From positions 1 through 64,000 of the forward strand of contig NZ_JBGVSA010000003.1 in NCBI RefSeq assembly GCF_041807905.1: DNA of 64,000 nt, read 5' to 3'. This document shows positions 33,360 through 41,121 of the stretch, piece after piece. The position numbers and the translations under genes were made by a program. The first letter of the stretch is position 1. Every line of letters begins with the position of its first letter. This DNA comes from JBGVSA01 sp041807905. Lineage in GTDB: Bacteria; Pseudomonadota; Gammaproteobacteria; Burkholderiales; Rhodocyclaceae. Under the pieces are notes generated by a model that had not been told where the DNA came from, did no database searches, and saw only the letters and a program-made list of their open reading frames with translations.

Positions 33360-34562
33360 ATGCCAACGCAGTCACATCTGGTCCCCGACATCCTCGCACT
33401 GCGCGATGAGAACATCGCCATGCGCCACCATCTGCACGCCCATCCCGAACTGGCTTTTGAAGAGACCGACACGTCCGCCTGGGTCGCGGCACAACTGGAG
33501 TCATTCGGGTATGAGGTGCATCGCGGACTTGGGGGGACGGGTGTCATTGGGCGCATGACCCACGGCAACGGTGCACGCCGGCTCGGTCTGCGCGCCGACA
33601 TGGATGCCCTGCCCATCCACGAAGAAACCGGCCTGCCCTACGCCAGCACCCGTCCGGGAAAGATGCACGCCTGCGGCCACGACGGACACACCGCCGCGCT
33701 GCTTGCCGCAGCGCGCCACCTTGCGACGAAGAGCCACTTCGACGGCACGCTGAACCTCATCTTCCAGCCGGCCGAAGAGGGACTCGGCGGCGCACGCAGG
33801 ATGGTGCAGGAAGGCTTGTTCGACAAATTCCCCTGCGACGCCGTGTTCGCCTTCCACAACTGGCCAGGCTTTCCGGCAGGCAAGTTCGGCCTGCTCCCCG
33901 GCACCTTCATGTCGTCGTCCGACACGGTGCGCATTACCGTGCAGGGGCGTGGCGGTCATGGCTCGATGCCGCATCGCTGTACGGACGCAGCAGTCGTGGC
34001 CGCGCATATCGTCGTAGCGCTCCAGACGATCGTCGCGCGCAACGTCGACCCGCGCGAAATGGCGGTCGTCACCGCCGGTTATCTGAAGGCCGGGACCATC
34101 TCGAACGTCATCGCCGAAACCGCGCACATCGATCTGTCTGTGCGCGCCTACTCGCCAGACGTGCGCGCCGTGCTGCGCGAACGCATCACCGATCTCGTCC
34201 ATCAACAGGCGCAGGTGTTCGGTGCCACGGCGCACGTCGAATACCAATGGCGCTACCCCGCGCTGAAGAACGACCCGGCGATGACGCGTTTTGCGCACGA
34301 CACGATCCGCGAGAGCTTCGGCGACGACGCGCTGATCGCAGACATGCGTCCGCTCACCGGCAGCGAAGACTTCTCTTTCATGCTCGAAGCCTGCCCCGGC
34401 TGCTACGTGATCATCGGCAATGGCGAAGGCGGCGAAGGAGGATGCTCATTGCATAGCCCGCATTACGACTTCAACGACGACATCCTGCCCATTGCGGCGA
34501 GCTACTGGGTGCGCCTGACAGAACGCTTCCTCGCGCCGCATTCGCACGCAACCGCCCTATGA
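33360..34562 (+). CDS. M20-family amidohydrolase (hippurate hydrolase/N-acyl-amino-acid type)
   Basis: A 400-residue two-domain metallo-amidohydrolase. Di-metal ligands are in MHACGHDGHTA (about 101-111), QPAEEGLGGA (about 136-145) and the late SEDFSFML (about 338-345). GRGGHGSMPH (about 198-207) is the dimerisation-domain histidine region. Such enzymes free an amino acid from an N-acyl or N-aroyl amide in the cytoplasm. The start at 33360 (MPTQSHLVPD) is preferred over the in-frame upstream extension. The stop overlaps the next start (ATGA), opening a co-transcribed block with a carbamoylase and an amino-acid importer. Confidence 0.9.
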   Translation: MPTQSHLVPDILALRDENIAMRHHLHAHPELAFEETDTSAWVAAQLESFGYEVHRGLGGTGVIGRMTHGNGARRLGLRADMDALPIHEETGLPYASTRPGKMHACGHDGHTAALLAAARHLATKSHFDGTLNLIFQPAEEGLGGARRMVQEGLFDKFPCDAVFAFHNWPGFPAGKFGLLPGTFMSSSDTVRITVQGRGGHGSMPHRCTDAAVVAAHIVVALQTIVARNVDPREMAVVTAGYLKAGTISNVIAETAHIDLSVRAYSPDVRAVLRERITDLVHQQAQVFGATAHVEYQWRYPALKNDPAMTRFAHDTIRESFGDDALIADMRPLTGSEDFSFMLEACPGCYVIIGNGEGGEGGCSLHSPHYDFNDDILPIAASYWVRLTERFLAPHSHATAL

Positions 34563-35269
34563 CCCTGACAAGACCGCCAATGGAAACGCCCATGCAGTCC
34601 TTTCTACCCCCTACCTGTTCGGCACGCGTGGCCGAAGTGCTCGTCGCACTCGATGCGATCCGCATCACCACCGCACAACCGTTCATCTACACCTCCGGCT
34701 GGGCCAGTCCGGTCTACATCGACACCCGATTGCTGATGTCCGACGTCGGCCTTCGTCGCGAGATCATGGACCTCGCCGCCGACGCCCTGGCACCGCTCAT
34801 TGCCGCAAGCGGCATCAACGCCATCATCGGTGCGGAAAGCTCTGGCATCGCCACGGCGGCGTGGCTCGCAGAGCGCACCGCGTTGCCGCTGCTCTACCTG
34901 CGCAAGCGGCCGATGGGCTGGGGCAACTCGGCGCGTCTTGAAGGCCGCCTGCCGAACGACGCCGCACTGCTCTACGTCGACGACGTCACCACCGACGCAC
35001 GCTCCAAGGTTGCCGCGGCCGAATCGTTGCGCGGCACGGGCGCCCGTATCGCCGACTGCCTCGTTCTCGTTGACTACGCCATCTATCCCAAGAGCCGCGA
35101 ATTGCTCACCGAGCACGCGCTCTCCATGCATGCGCTGTGCACCTGGGCGCACCTGCACGATGCACTGCTCGCCTCCGGCGCACTCAATGGGAGCGAAGTC
35201 CGCACACTCGAAGCCTTCCGCGCCGACCCCGTGCGCTGGTCGGTGGAACACGGCGGGGTGAGCGCATGA
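34559..35269 (+). CDS. Orotate-phosphoribosyltransferase-like protein with altered active site
   Basis: Up to 236 residues (shorter with starts at 34580 or 34592) of PRTase type-I fold. AQPFIYTSGWASPVYIDTRLLMS and IIGAESSGIATAAWLAE match orotate phosphoribosyltransferase (PyrE). However, the catalytic loop that should read R-K-x-x-K-x-H-G reads RKRPMGWG, so the second Lys and the His are lost. The PRPP loop reads VDDVTTDARS instead of ED-x-x-T-x-G-x-S. It is sandwiched by four-base overlaps between two M20 hydrolases, far from other pyrimidine genes. Orotate activity is doubtful; a different base, an accessory role or ligand sensing are possible. Confidence 0.8.
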   Translation: MTLTRPPMETPMQSFLPPTCSARVAEVLVALDAIRITTAQPFIYTSGWASPVYIDTRLLMSDVGLRREIMDLAADALAPLIAASGINAIIGAESSGIATAAWLAERTALPLLYLRKRPMGWGNSARLEGRLPNDAALLYVDDVTTDARSKVAAAESLRGTGARIADCLVLVDYAIYPKSRELLTEHALSMHALCTWAHLHDALLASGALNGSEVRTLEAFRADPVRWSVEHGGVSA

Positions 35270-36531
35270 AGGCGCCACTGAAATCACAGGAAGCGCTGGC
35301 CCAAGCCATCATCGACGATATCGCCGCCCTCACGCGCGAAGGCGAAGGCATCACGCGCGAGAGCTACGGCGAAGGTGAAGAACGCGCGGCACAGGCCATC
35401 GAAACGCACGCCGCCGCACTCGGATTCACGACCGAGCGCGACCGCTTCCAGAATGTGTGGATACGCCTGCCGAACGATGCGCGCACCGAAGCGCCCGTCG
35501 TCATCGGCTCGCACCTGGACTCCGTGCCGCTCGGTGGCAACTACGACGGTCTGGCCGGTGTCGTGGCCGGCATGCTGGTGCTCGATCGCCTGCGCCACGC
35601 GCCGCAGGCAGCGCCACCTGTGCGCGTGCTGGCGCTGCGCGCTGAAGAGAGCGCGTGGTACGGCAAGGCCTATACCGGTTCGCTTGCGCTGCTCGGCAAG
35701 TTGCCCGCCAGCGCGCTCGCGCTCCGGCATCGCAGTGGGCACGGCACGCTCGGCGAAGCGATGGCGCGCAGCGGCGTAGATGTTGACGCCGTCGCACGTG
35801 GCGAAGCCTTGGTCGCGCCCGGCGACATTGCGGCCTGGCTCGAAGTCCACATCGAACAAGGCCCGGTAATGGTGGCGCGAGGCTGGCCTTCGGCAGTCGT
35901 CACCGGCATCCGCGGAAACCTGCGCTACACCCGCGTCCGTTGCGTGGGCGAGACCGGCCACTCCGGCGCCGTGCCGCGCTGGCTGCGCCACGACGCCGTG
36001 CTTGCCACGGCCGACCTGCTCGCACGCATGGATGAACACTGGCGCGTACTGCTGCAGATGGGCATGGATCTGGTGATGACTACGGGCATCTGCACTACAC
36101 AGGTGCAGTCGCACGCCGTTTCGGTGATTCCCGGCGAACTGGAGTTCAGCTTCGAAGTCCGCAGCCAGGACGCCGACACGCTCGAACGCTTCCACGCGCT
36201 GATGCTCGACGAGTGCCGCGCCGTCGAAAAGGCGCGTGGCGTGCGCTTTGAGTTCGACGAGAGCATTCGATCGGCGCCCGCGCGCATGGACGAGGCCTGG
36301 ATTGCGCGCATCGAAGCGGCCGCCGTCGCGCGCGGCGCACCAGTCGAACGCATACCGAGCGGCGCGGGTCACGACGCGGCCGTGTTCGCCAACGCCGGCA
36401 TCCCTTCTGCAATGGTCTTCGTGCGCAACGCCAACGGTTCTCACAACGCACACGAGGCGATGGATTGCGTCGATCTGATCGATGGCGTGGACCTCTTGCA
36501 TCGCGCGCTTTGCGCGACCTCAAACGCATGA
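35266..36531 (+). CDS. M20-type N-carbamoyl-L-amino-acid hydrolase / allantoate amidohydrolase-like
   Basis: A 421-residue metallo-hydrolase of the HyuC/AllC/beta-ureidopropionase group. GSHLDSVPLGGNYDGLAGV (about 80-98) supplies the first His and the bridging Asp. RAEESAWYG (about 126-134), EVHIEQGPV (about 195-203), GAGHDAAVFA (about 366-375) and NGSHNAHEAM (about 388-397) supply other family positions. It hydrolyses carbamoyl or ureido groups to an amine, CO2 and NH3. It is coupled to the OPRT-like gene by overlap and leads to an amino-acid importer. The exact substrate is unknown. Confidence 0.9.
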   Translation: MKAPLKSQEALAQAIIDDIAALTREGEGITRESYGEGEERAAQAIETHAAALGFTTERDRFQNVWIRLPNDARTEAPVVIGSHLDSVPLGGNYDGLAGVVAGMLVLDRLRHAPQAAPPVRVLALRAEESAWYGKAYTGSLALLGKLPASALALRHRSGHGTLGEAMARSGVDVDAVARGEALVAPGDIAAWLEVHIEQGPVMVARGWPSAVVTGIRGNLRYTRVRCVGETGHSGAVPRWLRHDAVLATADLLARMDEHWRVLLQMGMDLVMTTGICTTQVQSHAVSVIPGELEFSFEVRSQDADTLERFHALMLDECRAVEKARGVRFEFDESIRSAPARMDEAWIARIEAAAVARGAPVERIPSGAGHDAAVFANAGIPSAMVFVRNANGSHNAHEAMDCVDLIDGVDLLHRALCATSNA

Positions 36532-36691
36532 AATCGCTGGCCAGCATTGGTATGGAAAGTGCTCACGTGCTCAACAGTTTGCAGCATCGCCCCAACCCGG
36601 GGTGCCCGTCTCTGCCGCGCCTCCCACTGCACGACAGTGGGGAGCGTCATGGACTTTTTCGTTTCGTTCAACACCGGAAGGATCTCCGTCG

Positions 36692-37486
36692 ATGACTACC
36701 ACCAAGCGCAGTTTTCTCGCCGCCCTCGGGCTGGCCGTCCTCTCGCTGGCCTGGGCCCCGGCTCATGCCCAGAGCGCACTGGACAACATCACCAAGTCCA
36801 AGACCATCAAGATCGGCATCCCCACCGATTACCCACCCTACGGTTTTGCCGGTCTCGACATGAAGCCGCAGGGCCTGGACATCGACATGGCGACCCTCAT
36901 CGCCACCAAGCTCGGCGCCAAGGTTGAACTGGTTCCCGTGGTCAGCGCCAACCGCATTCCGTACCTGCAGACGAAGAAGGTCGACCTGGTCATCTCCACG
37001 CTGGGCCGCAACGAAGAGCGCGCCAAGGTCATCGATTTCAGCCATGCCTATGCGCCCTTCTACCAAGGCGTGTTCGCCACCAAGGACGTGAACATCAAGA
37101 GCTTCGCCGATCTGTCGGGCAAGACCGTGGCGGTCACGCGCGGCGCGATGGAAGACGAAATGCTCGCCCAGCTCGCACCGCCCACCGTCATCGTCAAGCG
37201 CTTCGAAGACCAGGCCGCCACCACGGCTGCATTTGCCTCGGGCCAGACCCAGGTCATCGCCACCAGCGTCTCGAACATCGGCGTGCTGTCTCAGAAGCAG
37301 CCGCAACTGGGTGCCGAATTCAAGCTGCTGCTGCGTGACAGCCCGTGCTTCATCGGTATCGCCAAGGGAGAGGACGCGCTGCGCGCCAAGGTCAACGAGA
37401 TCATCCTCGCCGCCAAGGCCGACGGCTCACTCAGCAAGCTGTCGCAGAAGTGGCTCAAGCGCGACACGGGCGACCTGCCGCTCTGA
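36692..37486 (+). CDS. Polar amino-acid ABC transporter substrate-binding protein
   Basis: A 264-residue periplasmic binding protein of family 3. The signal peptide (1-27, ending AHAQ) precedes KIGIPTDYPPYGFAG, the standard lobe-I start, and ISTLGRNEERAKVIDFSHAY near residues 92-111. The start at 36692 has GGAAGGA about ten bases upstream. A long in-frame extension reaches back into the hydrolase gene and is rejected. A hairpin at 36623-36641 (CCCACTG paired with CAGTGGG) lies in the 160-base gap before the gene. Confidence 0.93.
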   Translation: MTTTKRSFLAALGLAVLSLAWAPAHAQSALDNITKSKTIKIGIPTDYPPYGFAGLDMKPQGLDIDMATLIATKLGAKVELVPVVSANRIPYLQTKKVDLVISTLGRNEERAKVIDFSHAYAPFYQGVFATKDVNIKSFADLSGKTVAVTRGAMEDEMLAQLAPPTVIVKRFEDQAATTAAFASGQTQVIATSVSNIGVLSQKQPQLGAEFKLLLRDSPCFIGIAKGEDALRAKVNEIILAAKADGSLSKLSQKWLKRDTGDLPL

Positions 37487-37500
37487 TTCACCCCCGCGCG

Positions 37501-37522
37501 CGGGGAGCGCATTCGCTCCCCG
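37501..37522 (+). promoter_or_regulatory. Intercistronic stem-loop after the binding-protein gene
   Basis: CGGGGAGCG (37501-37509) and CGCTCCCCG (37514-37522) form a perfect 9-bp stem with loop CATT, followed by GTGTTCG rather than a T run. It probably stabilises the abundant binding-protein message or partly attenuates the downstream permease genes. Confidence 0.6.
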
Positions 37523-37565
37523 TGTTCGACTGATGCCGGCGCGCGTCGGCCATGGTTGATATTCC

Positions 37566-38228
37566 ATGCATATCGAACTTCAGTTTCTTCCCATCCTCGT
37601 GCAGTGGCCCATGCTGCTCAGAGGCGCGGCACTCACCGTCGGCCTCACCGCGGTGGCGACCGTCGTGGGCATGCTCGTCGCGGTGTTGTGCGCGTGGACA
37701 CGCATGCATGGACCGCTGGCGTTGCGCTGGGTGGTCGGCACCTATGTCGAACTCATCCGCAATACGCCCTTCATCGTGCAGTTGTTCTTCATCTTCTTCG
37801 GCCTGCCCGCCGCAGGGGTAAAGCTGACGCCGCTCACCGCGTCGATGCTGACGCTGGTGGTCAACCTCGGCGCCTATGCCACCGAGATCATCCGCGCCGG
37901 CATTCAGGCCACGCCGCGCGGCCAGATCGAAGCGGGGCTCAGTCTGGCGCTGACGCGCACGCAGACCTTCATCCACATCGTGCTGCCGCCGGCGTTCAAG
38001 AAGGTATGGCCCGCGCTGGTGAGCCAGATCACCATCGTGATGCTGGGCTCGGCCGTGTGCGGCCAGATATCGACCGAAGAACTGAGCTTTGCCACGAACC
38101 TGATCCAAAGCCGCAACTTCCGCGCGTTCGAGGCCTACATCATCGGTACGCTGATGTATCTGGCGCTCGCCATCGCACTGCGTCGCCTGCTCAACTGGGC
38201 CGGGGCGCGCTTCCTGTTCGGTCGCTGA
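37566..38228 (+). CDS. Polar amino-acid ABC transporter permease (first)
   Basis: A 220-residue HisM/GlnP-type permease with about five helices. RGAALTVGLTAVATVVGMLVAVLC (first helix at about 20-42), YVELIRNTPFIVQLFFIFFGLP (about 60-81) and the EAA loop EAGLSLALTRTQTFIHIVLP are family features. It forms a heterodimer with the next permease, 10 bases downstream. Confidence 0.92.
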   Translation: MHIELQFLPILVQWPMLLRGAALTVGLTAVATVVGMLVAVLCAWTRMHGPLALRWVVGTYVELIRNTPFIVQLFFIFFGLPAAGVKLTPLTASMLTLVVNLGAYATEIIRAGIQATPRGQIEAGLSLALTRTQTFIHIVLPPAFKKVWPALVSQITIVMLGSAVCGQISTEELSFATNLIQSRNFRAFEAYIIGTLMYLALAIALRRLLNWAGARFLFGR

Positions 38229-38238
38229 CGAGGACGCC

Positions 38239-38892
38239 ATGATCGAATTTACGCTGTGGGACATCGTGCGCAACCTGCTACTGGCCGCGCGATGGACAGT
38301 CGCACTGTCGCTGGTGGCGTTCATCGGCGGCGGTGTTGTCGGCGCCGCCCTGCTGGTGGTGCGCCTGATGGGACGGCCAACCCCCAACCGCTTGATCGCG
38401 GGATACGTGCAACTGTTTCAGGGCACGCCATTGCTGATGCAGTTGTTCCTGCTGTACTTCGGACTGGCGCTGATGGGCTTCAACACCTCGGCGTGGGTGT
38501 CGGCGGGCCTGGCCCTGACCTTGTACGCGTCGGCCTATCTGGCCGACATCTGGCGCGGATGCGTCGAAGCCATTCCGCGCGGACAGTGGGAGGCTTCACG
38601 CAGCCTCGCGCTGTCGTTCGGCCAGCAGCTCACGCACGTGATCCTGCCACAGGCGGTGCGCATCGCCGTGCCGCCCACGGTCGGCTTTCTGGTGCAACTC
38701 ATCAAAGGCACGGCGCTGGCCTCGGTGGTCGGCTTCGTCGAACTGACCAAGGCCGGCGGCATGATTGCCAACGTCACGTATGCGCCCTTGCTCGTGTACG
38801 GCTGCGTGGCATTGCTCTACTTCGGGCTGTGCTTCCCGGTTTCTCTCTACGCCCGTTCCCTCGAAAGGAAACTCAATGTCGGCCATCGCTGA
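38239..38892 (+). CDS. Polar amino-acid ABC transporter permease (second)
   Basis: A 217-residue permease of the same family. YVQLFQGTPLLMQLFLLYFGLAL (about 55-77) corresponds to RNTPxxVQL of the partner, and the EAA loop is EASRSLALSFGQQLTHVILPQ. Its end overlaps the ATPase start by 17 bases, indicating coupling. Confidence 0.92.
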   Translation: MIEFTLWDIVRNLLLAARWTVALSLVAFIGGGVVGAALLVVRLMGRPTPNRLIAGYVQLFQGTPLLMQLFLLYFGLALMGFNTSAWVSAGLALTLYASAYLADIWRGCVEAIPRGQWEASRSLALSFGQQLTHVILPQAVRIAVPPTVGFLVQLIKGTALASVVGFVELTKAGGMIANVTYAPLLVYGCVALLYFGLCFPVSLYARSLERKLNVGHR

Positions 38893-39676
38893 ACCCGCCG
38901 CCAACGACAGCCTGCTGGCCACGCCGCACACGCAGGTGGGTGCGCCGATCGTGCGCATCTCGGCCTTGCGCAAGTCCTACGGCACGCATGAAGTGCTCAA
39001 GGGCATCGACCTCGACGTCAAGCGCGGCGAGGTCATCGCCATCATCGGCAAGAGCGGCTCCGGCAAGAGCACGCTGCTCCGCTGCATCAATGGGCTGGAA
39101 GTGTTCCAGGAAGGCTCGCTCACCGTCGACGGCAAGCCCTTGCTCTACGAGAGCGCAATGGCCATGCGCGAACTGCGCCAGCGCGTCGGCATGATCTTCC
39201 AGAGCTTCAATCTCTTTCCGCACCTGTCGGTCGGCCGCAACGTGATGCTCGCTCCGCATCTGGTAAAGCGGAAGAACACCAAGGACAACGAATCGCGCGC
39301 CCGTCAGTTGCTGGAGCGTGTGGGGCTGGCAGAGAAATTCGACGCCATGCCCGACCAGCTCTCCGGCGGGCAGCAACAGCGCGTGGCCATCGCGCGTTCG
39401 CTGGCGATGGACCCGGCGGTGCTGTTGTGCGATGAGATCACCAGCGCGCTCGACCCCGAGCTTGTCGGCGAAGTCCTGCGCGTAGTCGAGTCACTCGCCA
39501 ACGAAGGCATGACGCTGCTGATGGTGACGCACGAGATGAATTTCGCGCGCAAGGTGGCCGACCGCGTGATCTTCATGCATCAGGGGCGCGTCCACGAGAT
39601 GGGCTCGCCGGACGCGTTGTTCGGCAATCCGCAGACGGCCGAGTTGCGGCAGTTCCTCTCGTCTCTGCAGGACTGA
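38876..39676 (+). CDS. Polar amino-acid ABC transporter ATP-binding protein
   Basis: A 266-residue GlnQ/HisP-type ATPase. Walker A GKSGSGKST is near residue 58, Q-loop FQSFNLFPHL near 106, signature LSGGQQQRVAIAR near 161 and Walker B AVLLCDEITSALDPE near 181. The usual D-E-P-T reads DEIT, common in this subfamily. The start at 38876 is supported by AAAGGAAA just upstream. It closes the operon and is tail-to-tail with a LysR gene. Confidence 0.93.
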   Translation: MSAIAEPAANDSLLATPHTQVGAPIVRISALRKSYGTHEVLKGIDLDVKRGEVIAIIGKSGSGKSTLLRCINGLEVFQEGSLTVDGKPLLYESAMAMRELRQRVGMIFQSFNLFPHLSVGRNVMLAPHLVKRKNTKDNESRARQLLERVGLAEKFDAMPDQLSGGQQQRVAIARSLAMDPAVLLCDEITSALDPELVGEVLRVVESLANEGMTLLMVTHEMNFARKVADRVIFMHQGRVHEMGSPDALFGNPQTAELRQFLSSLQD

Positions 39677-39686
39677 GGGGCGCGCT

Positions 39687-40670
39687 TCAGCGACGAATCA
39701 GATCGACCGCGCGCGAGATGCGCAACCACGCATCGTCGCGCCGCTCGGTCGCCTCCTGCACCACGGCCATCAGCACGTCGACGAACTGCCCGATGGCGCC
39801 ATTGCATGCGGTATTGCGGCGGGTGATGAAGCTGGTGTGCCGCTCCATGATCTTGTCGCGCAGCGGCACCACCGCAATGCGGTAGCGGCTGCGCATCGCC
39901 TCCACCAGTGGCCACGGCAGGATCGACAACAGGTCGGTGTTCTCGACGATGTACATGGCCGCCATCGCAGCGCGCGTGAAATGCAGCGTGGCTGGCCGCT
40001 CGCCCGGTTTGAGTTCGCTGTAATTGGCGGCAAAGAATTCGCGGAACGGCGAGCCGTACTGCTCCAGGTTGTGGCTCAGTATCCAGCCCTGCCCCGAAAG
40101 GCTCTCCAACGTGCGCGCGTTGGCGCACGGGTGTCCCGTGCGGCAGGCCACGGCCTGTTCATAGGAGAACAGCGGGCGGACGACGAATTCGCTCGCCGCT
40201 TCGTCCCCGGGCGACAGCCCGATGGCCACGTCGATCCCTCCATCGCGCAGACTGCGGTAATCGGTGCCCAGCACTTCATGGATGCGCAGGCGCACGTCCG
40301 GGCGCACCTCCGAAAACCGCTGCAGCACTGCGGGCAGGATCGTGTGGATGATCCACGGCGTAATGCCGATCGACATCTCGGTGATGACGTCGGCCTGCAA
40401 GCCGTTGAGTTCGCGCAGCGCGGCACTCATTTCGGCCGTGATGGTGCGCGCCCGCGCCAGTAGCAGGCGCCCGGCGGGCGACAGCAGATAGCCGCGAGCC
40501 TGTCGTTCGAAAAGGGCGACGCCGGCCACGTCTTCCAGTTCCTTGATGCCCTTGCTGACGGCCGACGCCGACACACCCAATGTCTGTGCCGCCTGCCGCA
40601 GGCTGCCTTGTTCGGCGACCGCAATCAGGTACTGCAACTGGTAAGGCTTGAGTTCGGAATGTGGGTCCAT
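39687..40670 (-). CDS. LysR-family transcriptional regulator
   Basis: A 327-residue regulator. N-terminal HTH YLIAVAEQGSLRQAAQTLGVSASAVSKGIKELE (shortened: SLRQAAQTLGVSASAVSK near residues 23-40), then a LysR substrate-binding domain. Convergent with the amino-acid importer (10-base gap), so it does not share a divergent promoter with it; regulation of that operon is plausible but unproven. The start at 40670 (MDPHSELKPY) is the usual family N-terminus. Confidence 0.88.
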   Translation of the reverse strand: MDPHSELKPYQLQYLIAVAEQGSLRQAAQTLGVSASAVSKGIKELEDVAGVALFERQARGYLLSPAGRLLLARARTITAEMSAALRELNGLQADVITEMSIGITPWIIHTILPAVLQRFSEVRPDVRLRIHEVLGTDYRSLRDGGIDVAIGLSPGDEAASEFVVRPLFSYEQAVACRTGHPCANARTLESLSGQGWILSHNLEQYGSPFREFFAANYSELKPGERPATLHFTRAAMAAMYIVENTDLLSILPWPLVEAMRSRYRIAVVPLRDKIMERHTSFITRRNTACNGAIGQFVDVLMAVVQEATERRDDAWLRISRAVDLIRR

Positions 40671-40935
40671 GATTGCGGCTCGCGACGCACGCAGCCGGTT
40701 GTGCGTGCACCTGCAGCATAACGCGACGCCCATGGCGCGCAGAACAGATTCCTCAATTACCGAACACTGCAGTCAATCCGCGTAGTGCCATCCCGTCGAC
40801 CGACTGACTTCCAATGACCGATGGCGAGCAACGCCAGTCGCGTCGGTTTTTTTGCTTCGCCAGTGTCCGCATCCGCGCCTTTGCGCGACAAAGATGAGCC
40901 CGGTTCCAAAACGCCTTTGTCATGAGCCGTTGCAT
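40671..40935. other. Intergenic part upstream of the lysR gene and lyase promoter
   Basis: No gene was seen between the lysR start and the promoter at 40936. Small open frames on the minus strand near 40753-41010 have no motif or ribosome site. The whole gap to the lyase start is about 450 bp. Confidence 0.4.
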
Positions 40936-40973
40936 TTGACATACAAGTGAACCCGTATTGTTAAACGTTTTAC
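40936..40973 (+). promoter_or_regulatory. Promoter with overlapping palindrome before the lyase gene
   Basis: Perfect -35 TTGACA (40936-40941), 17-base spacer, -10 TGTTAA (40959-40964). A 14-base near-palindrome GTTAAACGTTTTAC (40960-40973, one mismatched pair) covers the -10 and resembles the AACGTT core of LacI-family operators. The transcript would have a leader of about 150 bases. Confidence 0.55.
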
Positions 40974-41121
40974 TCCGGCAGAGGATTGCGCTCTTCCATG
41001 CCGTCGACATGTATGCATGTTCGCGTTGCCGTGCCTTGGTAAGCGATTACTGCTGGCGCGCTATTTCTGTTCGTATCAGCGATATGCCGATGTCGTTTTC
41101 AACCAAGAGGAGACCAAAGAA

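Noticed and set aside
36623..36641. CCCACTG-CACGA-CAGTGGG hairpin before the amino-acid binding-protein gene, considered as a terminator
   Set aside because: The T run comes 12 bases after the stem, so it is not a standard terminator; noted only as a hairpin.
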